This document shows positions 1-10,096 of a DNA stretch of 64,000 nt, piece after piece. How positions within the stretch are numbered: position 1 is the first letter of the stretch; each line of letters starts with the position of its first letter. Under the pieces are notes generated by a model. The model was not told the DNA's origin. It saw only the letters and a list, made by a program, of their open reading frames with translations, and ran no database searches. The translations under genes and the position numbers were made by a program. The stretch comes from Symbiodinium sp. CCMP2592 (Eukaryota; Sar; Dinophyceae; Suessiales; Symbiodiniaceae): contig CAJNDT010000001.1 in NCBI GenBank assembly GCA_905221615.1, forward strand, positions 2,097,894 through 2,161,893, read 5' to 3'.

Positions 1-755
1 TCGTCACTGTCCGTTTGTCGAGGGACTTAGGTTTGCCCTTCGGGGTAGGAATGTCTCCTTGGCCAGTTGGGTAGGCACCTCTGTGCCTCGCATCATGGCT
101 TTCGCCGTCGCCTGCAACATACGTTGCTCGCCCTTCACTTCCTCGTGTGGATCTTGCCCAGTGGCGTTTCTAGCTTGCCATGGCCGACAAACGGTCACAC
201 GAGACTGTGGAAGAGTGAAACTCGCATGGCAATGCCTGCCACGGTGATCTCTGCCGGCCCTTGCAGTCGACTCAGGGTTCCAGCATGGCTGGGGGCATCG
301 CTGTGGTCTTGGCGGCAGCGGATTTGCCATCTCCGCGTTGTGGTCGAGCATCCTGGCGTTGCTCATGTCCGCTGTCGAGGGAGTCGGATTTGTCCCTCGG
401 GGTGGGATCGCTTCCTTCGCTGGTTTTGGGTAAGCACACCTGTGCCTCGCATCATGGCTGGCTTCAGCCATTGCCTGCAACATACGTTGCTCGCCCTTCA
501 CTTCCTCGCATGGACTTCGCCTTCAGGCGTTTCTAGCCTGCCATGCCCGCTATGCGGCCACACCAGGCTGTGGAAGTGCGAGACCCGCAAGTCAATGTCG
601 TCACGGTGATCTCTGCCAGCCCTTGCAGCCGACCCAGGCTTCCTGCTCACGCTGGGGACATTGATGCGGTTATTGGCGGCAATGGACTTGCCATCTCTGT
701 GTCGAGGCGAGCACCCTGTTGTTATTCATGCCAGCACTTTTGCCGAGAGCGGGTG
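1..755. repeat. ~363-bp tandem repeat, about two copies, cut by the window edge
   Basis: The block containing TGCCTCGCATCATGGCT at about 79 recurs at about 442. The flanking motifs CAACATACGTTGCTCGCCC and CACGGTGATCTCTGCC recur with the same spacing, so the unit is about 363 bp. Copies differ by scattered substitutions and small indels. The array starts before base 1 and fades around 755. Overlapping open frames on both strands are a by-product of the repeat and have no recognisable protein. Confidence 0.8.
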
Positions 756-1529
756 GCCCACGCCGTTTGCCAGTGTCGCAGACGGACCGCGTCTCGCGTT
801 TGTCACGCCTTGGGCCCTTTGGTTTTGAGGTGTGCCGGAGCGGGCTGCCTGCCTGTGGCACTCCTTGCACTCCATCTCCATCTGCCACCTAGGCCGTGGA
901 CTTTTGGATTTTGGTGTGCACGATCGTGATGGAACAAAGCACAGGGGCTGTCCGTTGTCTGGCGAGACTAGAACGGCTGCCGGAGCTTGGTTTTGGCTCC
1001 ACCTGTTGCTTTGGGCGGCTCAGGGCGACGGCCCTTTGTTGCTCCAGACCGGTCGCTGAGGCTCCGTAGTTTGCTGAACGGCTACCACCGGCAAAGCCTG
1101 TGCGCCGCAGCCCTGGTAGAGCTTCGCCCTCTGTTTCACCGTTTTGTCGAGTTTTTTGTTAGTTGGTAGTTTGTTAGTTTGTCGGGACCGAGTGCTACAG
1201 CCGTAGTCGACGAGGCCCAGTCAAGCCAAAAAAGCTTGGATTGCATGAAGTGGTGTGTGACTTCCAACTCATTGGCGAATTTCAAGCGCCGGCCATTGCG
1301 TTCGCAGTAGCGGCAGGAAAGCCAGTCTTGTCTTCAGGGTGGAGGCAGGACAGCCTCGGCCGAGATGCCGTTGTGTTGCGGCTCCTTCTCGACCGCGGCT
1401 ATGATCGCATCAAAGTCACCTCGCTCAAGGCTGCTGAGCACGGTCTCGTCGACAACTCGGACGCCTGCATTGGTGAGCATTGCTCCCGCCTGTGCTGAAT
1501 GGGGTGCTGCGGAGGCAGCGCCACCGGTT
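756..1529. other. Spacer, nothing recognised
   Basis: Short open frames only. None resembles a known protein, and no clear promoter or RNA gene is visible. The segment from about 1240 lies just beyond the stop of the minus-strand glycosyltransferase and may be its 3' UTR. Confidence 0.4.
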
Positions 1530-3119
1530 TCAATGACCTCCGAAATGATTTGGGGTACGCTGCATCAGAGAATTTTCATTTCGCTGAGCTGCCCTGGGGT
1601 CTCCCTGGAAGCCTTTGCGCCAGCTCCAGCAGCGGGTAAAGGCAACGCGAACCTGCCTGCTGGTCTCAAAGTAGTGACCATCGGATTCGAGCTCCTTGGA
1701 TTTGGTGAGCTGGGTCGAATGGCGCTCACGAAGCAGATACACCGGGCCAAATTGTTTTGTCTGATTCCATCCCGGCACTGGGGTATGGCCCATGTCATTG
1801 GAGAGAAGCTTCCAGAGCTCCTTGCAGAAAATCATGTAGTCAAGATTGGCGACCGATGTGAGGATCTGCCTGCTGAAAGCGTGGTTGATAGCGCAAAGAA
1901 TCAATGGATGGCGCGGCTGGCCATAGATGATGCCTTGGAAAATGTGGTCGTTTTTGACCCCAATGCCCATGATCAGGTACTCCCGGGGCAGAACCCCTTC
2001 CACGCCATTTGGGCATTGCCCCAGCTCTTTGCTTGTGCGAACTTGGACATTGTACCATTCTGATGCGAGGAGCCCCAGAATTGTATCGAAGGGCATTCGC
2101 AGCGCCATCTTGATGTCCAGGTACAGGCCACCATGATAATAGTGGTAGACATATCTGAAGACATCAGCCTTGTGAGCAGGCTGCCTCAGGCTTCTGATCA
2201 AGTTTTCACCGCTGTCTCCAGCGTGTACCTCAAGGGTCTCGAGCAAAATCTCATCGTTGCAGAAGGTGCGCTCGAAATCGGCCAGGAATTCCCGGCACAT
2301 GCTCTTGGGACCGGGGTGGTCATCATGCATGTATGTCTGAAACAAGGTGCGGGGCATTGGCCGGCGACTTGCATTCGGCTCAAGGAATGGCCGAAGGGCC
2401 CATGCTTTTCCCGTGTGGCGAGCGGCCACCGCTCCGACTTCCGACAGTGTCTCCGCGTTACAAAGGTCGAAAGTGGCATTCATCTCCTTGTGGACATTGT
2501 CCCCCTTGCAGTTCCATGAACAGACAACCAGAACGTGGATCGCGTTGGGCTTCAAGCGTCTCATCGTGCAAATTGAGCGGGACACCAACAAGCCGATTAC
2601 TCGATCCGCCACTATCGGCCGAAAGTGACAGTTGTTCTGGTTGTAGATTTGATCGACCAGAGGATGGGGGCCTTGGAGGCTCATGATGGTTTCATCGCTG
2701 AGCTCGTACCGGCCTAGGCCGTATTGGTCCCTGAGCTCCGCGATCCAATCATAGGACTTCTGCTTGTGGGGCAATAAACTCTGGCGAATGGGGATCATGC
2801 GCACACTGACCTCGTCATAGTAATAGTAGTGGTCGCGGAGGAAGTTGATCAGTGCTTGGCTCTCTGCTGGGAATGTGCGCGTCTCTCCGAGGACGCGGAT
2901 GAATTGCCAGGCCAGCACCTCCAACACTGCAGGGTTGGGTGGCTGCTCACCCGTGTACTCAGTTGTGAGGGTCGTACCCGGGCAGGAGATGACATAGCCG
3001 TGCATTGCACCCTGGTCCATGTCAATGATACCGTATGCCTGGCCATTGGCCCCCTGCCATAGCAAATGTTGCAAGGTGCTGTCGCTGAGCACCAAAAAGG
3101 GCTTCGGCGTAGTCGGCAT
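1530..3119 (-). CDS. Glycosyltransferase with DXD sugar-binding region (Gly_transf_sug / OCH1-like)
   Basis: A 529-residue protein from the first ATG (3119-3117). The frame is open to 3197 but has no ATG there, so an upstream exon is possible. Residues ~255-370 carry the hallmarks of the DXD glycosyltransferase family. RTLFQTYMHDDHPGP corresponds to the usual IPK-IHQ-W start, and KADVFRYVYHYYHGGLYLDI corresponds to the K-AD-FRY...GG-Y-D core that binds nucleotide-sugar and metal. The usual DXD reads D-I-K here (D~335, K~337), an unusual third position. The N-terminal ~230 residues are unassigned. No signal peptide or membrane helix is obvious, whereas Golgi members usually have an N-terminal anchor. 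The enzyme presumably transfers a hexose; donor and acceptor are unknown. A 2OG-oxygenase-like gene lies upstream on the same strand. Confidence 0.72.
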   Translation of the reverse strand: MPTTPKPFLVLSDSTLQHLLWQGANGQAYGIIDMDQGAMHGYVISCPGTTLTTEYTGEQPPNPAVLEVLAWQFIRVLGETRTFPAESQALINFLRDHYYYYDEVSVRMIPIRQSLLPHKQKSYDWIAELRDQYGLGRYELSDETIMSLQGPHPLVDQIYNQNNCHFRPIVADRVIGLLVSRSICTMRRLKPNAIHVLVVCSWNCKGDNVHKEMNATFDLCNAETLSEVGAVAARHTGKAWALRPFLEPNASRRPMPRTLFQTYMHDDHPGPKSMCREFLADFERTFCNDEILLETLEVHAGDSGENLIRSLRQPAHKADVFRYVYHYYHGGLYLDIKMALRMPFDTILGLLASEWYNVQVRTSKELGQCPNGVEGVLPREYLIMGIGVKNDHIFQGIIYGQPRHPLILCAINHAFSRQILTSVANLDYMIFCKELWKLLSNDMGHTPVPGWNQTKQFGPVYLLRERHSTQLTKSKELESDGHYFETSRQVRVAFTRCWSWRKGFQGDPRAAQRNENSLMQRTPNHFGGH

Positions 3120-3697
3120 TCCCAAAGCCGGTGCGCTTTGAGCGACACTTCCGTGACTAGTCTTTGGAGAAAGAGAGAGGTGAAAGAAAGTGCGCAAGAG
3201 TAGGAAAGTTGGTGCCCTGGGCTAAGCTAACTGTTGTGTCAGCCTAGTGATGTTTAGTGCCGTCGGCAATCTTGAACCCGGCTGCGCATCAGAAAAATTC
3301 TTCGGCTTTTGTCATATGGAAGCTGCAATGTGGAGCTGAACTGTGCTTGTGCAGGCGGATAGGGGCACTGGTTCAGCCAGGCCAGGAGATCGGTGCCAGT
3401 GGAGACAGCCGGGAGAGTGTTGTCTGACCTTAGAGACAGTTTGCCAGCATTGACAAGCGTAGACATGTGTTAGTCGTTGTGGTTCTCGCTGGCACATGTG
3501 CAGTGTGCATCCGCATGCATTTCAGATCTCCGAACATTCCTGGGCAGATGACGACAGCCGAGGCTGTGGGTCAAAATTGAGAGAGCCTTTGGACGTGCTC
3601 TTGTTCTGCTTGGAGGGATAGGCAGCTACCTCCGAAACTTGATCTAAATAAAAATTTGTCGGGCATTGCCCCCCTCATGCCAGCTCACAGCGATAGT
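3120..3697. other. Intergenic spacer between two minus-strand genes
   Basis: No supported gene. It holds the 5' flank of the glycosyltransferase, including 26 in-frame codons without ATG (3120-3197), and the 3' flank of the next minus-strand gene. The AT-rich tract near 3641-3660 may belong to the latter's 3' UTR. Confidence 0.4.
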
Positions 3698-4369
3698 TCA
3701 GCCGTGCTGCCTTTGTGAGCTAGAGGAGCTGGTAGCTGTACGACGCACCTCAAATCCTAAATGCTGCAGGTATACAGTGGAATGTGCGGAGAGCTTGTCC
3801 GCATCTCGAATGTGATAAGTGCCGAGTATGAGACGGCGTCCCGTCCACGGCAGTACCAGATGCCGTCGTGAGGCGTCGAAGCTAAGGTAGGGCAGGGTCA
3901 CAGGTAGAACTTGACCTCTGGGTCCAACGGAGTCCAGTAAGTAGTCCCCGGTGTCATCCTCCACAAAGAGGTGGCCACCCTCGAAGTTGGAAAGTGGGAT
4001 CAGGAGGTTGTTCACCCCTTTGTGGTTGTTGTCTGTATGCAGTCCAGAGGCCATGTTACGCGCCAGGAAGAGGGTCGTGCGTGGATGGCGTCCAGCCATG
4101 GTGTGCACGACCGTGTTGAGGAGACACGTCGCCATTGGAAAACGGTGAGTCTGTGTCCTCAGGCCGGCCATTGGCCCCTGCTGGTATGCTCCTAATGTGA
4201 CAATTTGTTGATCCGTAGACTGTGGCAGTGCCACCGATGCATTGCGACAGGCCGATGTGGTGGGCATAATGTCCAGCACGGCATCCAGTTGCTCAAAGGT
4301 GACCCATCGGCGATGTAAGTAGTCCGCAGCAGCCTGTTCCACGGCACACAGTGTGAACTTGTGCTCCAT
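3698..4369 (-). CDS. 2OG-Fe(II)-dioxygenase-like protein
   Basis: A 223-residue protein with a true ATG at 4369. Residues ~108-185 resemble the double-stranded beta-helix core of 2-oxoglutarate/Fe(II) oxygenases. It has an HxD pair (H111, D113 in LHTDNNHKGVNN), a strand-turn segment IPLSNFEGGHLFVEDDTG, a distal His (H170 in SRRHLVLPWTG) and a basic residue nine on (R179) where such enzymes bind 2OG. These ligands are read by eye and not confirmed by a profile. The substrate is unknown. Similar short oxygenase-like proteins are, to my knowledge, common in dinoflagellate repeat-rich DNA, so this may be element-borne. The C-terminus is Ser-rich and low complexity. Confidence 0.55.
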   Translation of the reverse strand: MEHKFTLCAVEQAAADYLHRRWVTFEQLDAVLDIMPTTSACRNASVALPQSTDQQIVTLGAYQQGPMAGLRTQTHRFPMATCLLNTVVHTMAGRHPRTTLFLARNMASGLHTDNNHKGVNNLLIPLSNFEGGHLFVEDDTGDYLLDSVGPRGQVLPVTLPYLSFDASRRHLVLPWTGRRLILGTYHIRDADKLSAHSTVYLQHLGFEVRRTATSSSSSQRQHG

Positions 4370-5062
4370 ATTTCGTCCATGTCAGGAGGGAGATGGAGAC
4401 ATATGCCTGGCGCTTGAGCCTGTGGGGCATACAAACACAGCGCTGAGCAGATAGAGCCTTGTCGTTCCTTTTCTTGTGCCGTTTCCTCTCGAGCCGTCAT
4501 GAAGGCCGACTTAAGAGTGCTCTGAATGGTTGGTCGTTAGTGTCGGGCGGCGACACTTCTGCGCCGGCTCCGGGGCCTCCTCATCGGACCCGTCTAGGTC
4601 TAGGTCCATGGGAATGCAACCCGAGCTACTACGGAGTCGCCACATTGCTTGTGCTCGCTTCGTGGCGAGGCTGGGTCTGGGACGTCCAGACCGGCTATCT
4701 GGGTCTGAGTATGGAAGTCGGCGGAGGCAAGGGTCCCCTACCCGGAGGCTGGGTTCGTTGGAGGTTTAGGGTAAAACATATGATTTTGAGGACAAGGACT
4801 CGTCGTGTTCCGTGTTCAGCGCAAATCATTGGTTCTGAGATTTGTCGATGGCTCTTGCTTCAGCATCCAGAATATTGGCCCTTTTCCAGAAAATCACAAA
4901 GCAGCATAATTTTTTGTGCTAGTTTAGGACTCGTTTGTAATGATTTCATCCCATGTGATTCCATGCTTGTTGTGATTTTTCTGGTTCCAAACAACATGTT
5001 ACAAGTTACATGTGAAATATGGAGTTTTGACATGTCGCAAGAACTTTTTGGCATCGCTGCCC
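4370..5062. other. Divergent spacer upstream of the long plus-strand ORF
   Basis: It separates the minus-strand genes from the plus-strand block and probably contains both 5' regions. 4500-4770 is GC-rich with short open frames of no recognisable product. 4770-5060 is AT-richer. No promoter motif can be assigned. Confidence 0.4.
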
Positions 5063-8000
5063 ATGGATGATCTGGAGCCGGATTTTGGGCCACCCCGACA
5101 GGGGAAACCAAAGAAAAGAAAGGCTGCAGAAGGTTTGAAGACTAGGAGCGGCCAATTGCTTTTGATTTTCTCGCGACCTGAGAAAGGCCAAGAGGGCCTT
5201 GACGAGGTGCAGCTTGATGGGGCCTTGTGCATACAGTCAAGCACAGGAAAGTCTGTGTCTGCGGAGCAACTGCAGTTGCATCTGCGTTCCTTGCGAGATG
5301 ATTGGCTTCGGAGTATCCAGGCCTGTCGTGCAAAGTTGAACCTGAAGGACAGGAAGCAAAGTGCTGATCTTAAGAGCAGCCTCGAAGCCACTTCCTTCAT
5401 ATGGGCGCTTTCTGTGCAGAGGTTTCGAACTGAAGGAGATTATGTGTTTGGCAGAGCTTCTTTTGTTGGGCAACAGTTTCAGCCTGTGGGTTCTTTTGCC
5501 AACATAGGCTTGCTGAGCAGGGTTGCAGGTGTAGCTGTGGATTTTGCTGATGGCACAAATCCCAGGCGTTGCACGTTTCGGGATTTTTGCGAAAGTGTGC
5601 AATGCAGCACAGCATCTGGGCAGGCGAGGTGTGTGATTATTCCTTGCAGCAGTGCTGGCCGTGCTCTGTCTTCTGACCCGCTGGATGGGCTTCTCTTGCC
5701 AGAAAGCTATGCGAAGAGATTGCAAATCAGTGTTTCTGGCCAGCTCGAGCTTCAAGAACAGACAAAGGCATTGCCTGCAAACATGGTGCAGGCATCACGC
5801 CTGTCTGGGGCTCTGGTGCCATCGCATGACATACTTCTGAGTGTGTTCTATGGCGCTTTAGGCCATTATTGCCAGAGCTTATATGACATTGGTTCCATTA
5901 TTCAGCTTGTTGGAGATATGCTGCTGCCAGCGCTTTCCTTGAATGTTCTCCAAGATCTCCGGGTGCCCAACCACAATGTTGTTGGCTTCTTCTTGACAAA
6001 GCTTGATTTGCTGCACACGTTGAGCCGGCGACTTTTCTCCAGAGCTGGCAGCCCTGAGGTCAGGCGAGCCCGGTACTTGGCTTCAGACAGTTCGCCGCAA
6101 GGAGGGTACGACTATTTTGCGATAACAGAAGAGATCATCAGCAGACCGAAAGATCCACAAGCTTGGGTGCTTGAGTCAGAGGACTTCAATGCCTTTGGCG
6201 GGTTTAAGTGGGAAAGGAGAACAATGCCCTTGACAACCCTGGCCCGAGGCCATGGCAACAGCAGCATGAAATTCAGTCGGATGCTGCATGCCATCATCCA
6301 GGAGCAGGGCACCGAGGGCATTCCCGCTTACCGGCAAGAGGTCAAAGGGTACCTCAGTGACCAGGGGACTGAGAAGCATTTGTTCTCTTATCCGTTCTGT
6401 GAGAGACAAACACTCCATGGGTTGGCCAAAGGCCTCTTGGATGGTAATACCTCTTTAGCGGATGTTGCAGAGGTGCCTTGCTTTTACAATGCTTTGGGCT
6501 GCCCAGGTGTGCTTCACATTCTTTTCAACGCACTTGAAGATGCTCTCAAGCTGTGTGACGACTGGAAGCCTTTCGAGACTGAGCTGCGAGCTGTCAGCAA
6601 GGTCTTTGGTCACAAATCTTATGTGGAGCTTGTCATCCAGTACTGCCCTGGCCTCACCTCAGCAGACGAGGCGCATCTGCGAGGGCTGCAAGTACAGCTT
6701 CTGGATTGGCGATGGGAATCAATCGAGTTTATTGCCAAGTTTTGGCTTCGTGCGATTCCCATTCTCCGTGATAAGTGGTCCGATGAGTCATCGCTCGGCC
6801 ACACGGAGATTGATCTGGCCAAGACCATTGGGTCAGCTTTGCGGTCCGAGCGAAACGAGGTCATGACTCTTTGGACGTGTTCGTTGAGCGGCACCCTTGG
6901 TGAATGTGCTCGATGGTTGGAGGGTTGCTTCTGCCACGAAAAAACCATTGCCTTCAGAGGCAAACGGAAAAGGTCGTCTGCTGCAGGACTGGGCCAGCAT
7001 TGCCCGTGGAAAGGCAAACGGCTGTGCAGCCTGGCTTGGCAGGGAGGGGCCTGCTTCGTGAGCAGAATGGAGGGCCCGGATGGCGAGCTGGCTGGTGGCT
7101 CACAGGAGTTTCAGCAGAGAATGCTGACATGCTCACCAGAGCTGAGTGGCAGGATGGTGGAGTTGAACAGCTGGATTCTGGTGCATCTCAAAACCGTCCT
7201 CGACTCAAAGTTTGCCTGGTGCACCCGGCTGCCATTTAAGATTGCAGGAGCTTTCAGATTGTATGTCGACAAAGAGCTTCTCGAGGTCACTGCTTTTGTG
7301 CGTTCTTGCTTTGAAGAGTTTCGAGCAGCCAATGAGATGGATTTGGTGAGCCGGGATCTCTTTGGCAGGGAGACAGCAGAAAGCAAAGAGCTCTGGGAAT
7401 TCTGCATGCAAGACGGGCACACAGAGAATCTTCGATCTTTGGAATGCTTCCCTCATGCCTTTGTTGCTGTGCAAGAACGAGCATTCACTCCACTTGCTGA
7501 GCGACATCTGGAAAGTCAGCACAAAGGGATAAAGTGGGCACTGCAGAGGGGTTTCAAGAAAGCAATGCCAGCCACCACCTGCGCCAGACAGCGTAGACAG
7601 CAGGTTCTCGCCATGCTGAAATCTCCAGCCGAAAAGGAATTTGTTATCATGAGTTGGAGAACTCGAAGCATGTGGCCGGACCTGCTTGGACATGTGGTAG
7701 CCCCGGCCGACATTGCAAAGATGTACTTGGCCCAAAAGCTTGCACGTTGCTACTGCTTTTCCCAGGAAGATCATTTTGCGGAGACACCTGAGGATGATAA
7801 TGCAGCAGCAGCTTTCTTGAGGGCTCTAGCGGGGCAAGGCAGGCCAGAGGTCACCTTGACTGCTGACATGCGACAGTGGGTTTCTTTTCTGAAGCAACAG
7901 CTGGGCAACGGTGTCCTGTGCACCTTCCCATCAGATCTCTTTGAGCTCTTGACATCAGACCCAGAGTATCAGGAGGCGATTGAGGATGCGGACAGCCGTA

Positions 8001-9595
8001 GCTTTGAATTGGACAACAAGACTTTGAAAGCTGGCTTGGGAGAGCAAGAGATGGAACTCCCTGATTTCACATCCGAGGCTTTCGTTTTCTGTCAAGTTGT
8101 TGATGCCCGGCCAGAGAACCGTGCCAAGGTGAAGCAAGGCACAGTAGAAAGCAGCAACCGAACCACAATGCTGGTGCAGGAGTTTCCACGTGTGAAGTGG
8201 CTGCAAAAACAGGCTCCAGATCCCAGGGTTGAGGTGAGCAAGCAAGATGCAAGGACTGTTCTGTTACAGCTGGAAAGAGCCTGCTCTGAAGATATATTTG
8301 TGCGGATGATGCGGGAGGTTTGTGTGTGGAGCTGCGAAAATGCAGGCAGAGCAATGGAGCTTTGTGGGATCGCCGCAGAGCCAGGAGAGGTAGCTGACAT
8401 TTTCGAGGTTGACGATGCGAGACTTCCTCGCTTGTTGGACGATGAGGCAAGCCTGGAAGCACTCATGCGTCAGGCCAATGCTGTTGTTCCTGAGCCTGGG
8501 CCCCAGCAAGTGGTTGTGCAGGCAGCAGGCATCAATCTGAGCGAGATTGAACAAGAGGCTGCAGTTGCTGTGCTGAATGCTGGAGCTGTGGGCTCGACGG
8601 CAGTCCCTGTTGCGAGTGTCACCAGCGCCAGAGTAAGTCTGGCAGTTGTGTTGCGGTTGGCCGAAAGGCGTGTTGTGCAAATATTCGAAGATGACTTCGG
8701 CGAATGGCTGGTGCACATTGCAGCCCCTTTTCTCCTCCACATGAGCCTGCACTGGAACTGGAAGCACCCAGTGCCTTTGTCGCATGCCCAGGTGGCTGCC
8801 CACAGGAGGAGCCATGTCCGTGGGTTGAACAAGTTAGAGTTTGTTCGGGGCCTTGTTCGTATGGAATGGACATGGCGTGACCGACCGCAGCCAAAGCAGC
8901 TTGAGTGTGATGGCCCACGGATAATACCCGCAAGGGTTCTGTCCCGACCCGAGGCACACCTGAAGTGCTTGTTCCTGGCCCCAATTTTGTTTGGGAAGCC
9001 AGGTGGGCTGAAGGTAATTTTCCACACATGCACTGAACAGTACTACAACTTTCTGTTGCAGGCAGAGGATATGTCGTCCATTTCTGGCCTCAGTCTTGAG
9101 CAGATTTCGGGTTTTTTGGCCAGCCTGAAGCAGCCCAGAAAGAAGGCAGGCAGACAGGCGATCCAGAATCCGAATGATGAAGAAATGGAGGGAGCCTTGG
9201 AGCTTCCGGAGAGGTCTCACCGTGTGCATAGTTTGGAGGAGTTGCGTGAGTATCTGGCTGCCCAAGAGGAGCCGTCTGAACCGCTGTTGGGCAGACCAGA
9301 CATCAAAGCATTGCCTCCTGTCATGTCCAAGATCCCGGGCCTGGACCAGGTCAAAGTTTACTTCGATAATTATACTCATCAATCTGGCAGGCTGCGGGCC
9401 TTTTGCCAATGCCCAAAGCATGGCAAGAAGTGCAGGCTTTATGTTTTCGTAGATGTTGAAGGGAAGGATCGAAGCGTGGCCAAGCTGCTTGCTTGGGTAT
9501 CCATGCCAGCAAAGGATGCTGACTCTCACCTTGAACTGCGGCCAACTGCAGCCGAGATTGATGTAATGGTTCAGCGGCAAGCCATGGGTGTCTAG
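5063..9595 (+). CDS. Large 1,510-residue protein of unknown family, possibly RNase H-fold transposase-like
   Basis: A single uninterrupted frame. The open frame begins earlier at a GTG (5012), but the first ATG is 5063 in a good context (CCCATGG). The N-terminus has a basic patch (GKPKKRKAAE, residues ~12-21) that could be a nuclear signal. No domain is certain. Three islands stand out: YLSDQGTEKHL (Asp ~433), PGVLHILFNALEDALK (His ~485), which resembles the hAT-type transposase helix after the second catalytic Asp, and AERHLESQHKGIK (Glu ~817). The C-terminus has a Cys/His cluster, CQCPKHGKKC (from ~1448), followed by LLAW, possibly a zinc-binding module. No terminal inverted repeats were found. 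Its intact frame contrasts with the broken neighbours and suggests selection or recent arrival. The transposase idea is inference; an unrelated dinoflagellate-specific protein fits equally. Confidence 0.6.
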   Translation: MDDLEPDFGPPRQGKPKKRKAAEGLKTRSGQLLLIFSRPEKGQEGLDEVQLDGALCIQSSTGKSVSAEQLQLHLRSLRDDWLRSIQACRAKLNLKDRKQSADLKSSLEATSFIWALSVQRFRTEGDYVFGRASFVGQQFQPVGSFANIGLLSRVAGVAVDFADGTNPRRCTFRDFCESVQCSTASGQARCVIIPCSSAGRALSSDPLDGLLLPESYAKRLQISVSGQLELQEQTKALPANMVQASRLSGALVPSHDILLSVFYGALGHYCQSLYDIGSIIQLVGDMLLPALSLNVLQDLRVPNHNVVGFFLTKLDLLHTLSRRLFSRAGSPEVRRARYLASDSSPQGGYDYFAITEEIISRPKDPQAWVLESEDFNAFGGFKWERRTMPLTTLARGHGNSSMKFSRMLHAIIQEQGTEGIPAYRQEVKGYLSDQGTEKHLFSYPFCERQTLHGLAKGLLDGNTSLADVAEVPCFYNALGCPGVLHILFNALEDALKLCDDWKPFETELRAVSKVFGHKSYVELVIQYCPGLTSADEAHLRGLQVQLLDWRWESIEFIAKFWLRAIPILRDKWSDESSLGHTEIDLAKTIGSALRSERNEVMTLWTCSLSGTLGECARWLEGCFCHEKTIAFRGKRKRSSAAGLGQHCPWKGKRLCSLAWQGGACFVSRMEGPDGELAGGSQEFQQRMLTCSPELSGRMVELNSWILVHLKTVLDSKFAWCTRLPFKIAGAFRLYVDKELLEVTAFVRSCFEEFRAANEMDLVSRDLFGRETAESKELWEFCMQDGHTENLRSLECFPHAFVAVQERAFTPLAERHLESQHKGIKWALQRGFKKAMPATTCARQRRQQVLAMLKSPAEKEFVIMSWRTRSMWPDLLGHVVAPADIAKMYLAQKLARCYCFSQEDHFAETPEDDNAAAAFLRALAGQGRPEVTLTADMRQWVSFLKQQLGNGVLCTFPSDLFELLTSDPEYQEAIEDADSRSFELDNKTLKAGLGEQEMELPDFTSEAFVFCQVVDARPENRAKVKQGTVESSNRTTMLVQEFPRVKWLQKQAPDPRVEVSKQDARTVLLQLERACSEDIFVRMMREVCVWSCENAGRAMELCGIAAEPGEVADIFEVDDARLPRLLDDEASLEALMRQANAVVPEPGPQQVVVQAAGINLSEIEQEAAVAVLNAGAVGSTAVPVASVTSARVSLAVVLRLAERRVVQIFEDDFGEWLVHIAAPFLLHMSLHWNWKHPVPLSHAQVAAHRRSHVRGLNKLEFVRGLVRMEWTWRDRPQPKQLECDGPRIIPARVLSRPEAHLKCLFLAPILFGKPGGLKVIFHTCTEQYYNFLLQAEDMSSISGLSLEQISGFLASLKQPRKKAGRQAIQNPNDEEMEGALELPERSHRVHSLEELREYLAAQEEPSEPLLGRPDIKALPPVMSKIPGLDQVKVYFDNYTHQSGRLRAFCQCPKHGKKCRLYVFVDVEGKDRSVAKLLAWVSMPAKDADSHLELRPTAAEIDVMVQRQAMGV

Positions 9596-10096
9596 AAACG
9601 AGAAGATTCAGAAGCTTACCAGTTTTGTAGGAAGTGTTTTGAGCAGTGTTTTTTTTGCAGCATGTGCCTCCTGCGTGACCAGTTTTTTTCTCAGCATGTG
9701 CCTCCTGTGTGTGTGAGACATGTTTTCAGCATGTGCATGTGTGTGTGTGCCATGGTATATGTCTTCCCGCAGCCTTTTCAAGGTTTGAAAGTTTGGGTGG
9801 GGATGCCACCCCCGAAGCAACGACGAGGACTGCGGCTTTAAGTTTGGGGTAGGGGTGGTAGAGGAAAGATTGATAGAGTTTTTTGTGCCTGTAGAAGGAC
9901 CCACAGCAGACCTGTAGTGTTGGCAGCAGGTGGTTTTGTACTGCAGACCTCACAAGTTCAACTTGTGCAGGTGCAGCACAAAGCCAGACCTCTGCCAACC
10001 AACTACCAGGTGCTGTGGATAGTGTCATGTTAAGAACAAACGAAGACCTAAGATAACTTAAAGCAGCCCCAAAACTAGGCTAACGTAAAGACATAA
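9596..10096. other. Spacer with GT-rich and short repeated motifs
   Basis: 9650-9760 repeats CAGCATGTGCCTCCTG and runs of GTGTGTG. 10045-10130 contains CCCCAAAACTAGG twice, about 43 bp apart. No coding signal is seen. Confidence 0.5.
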
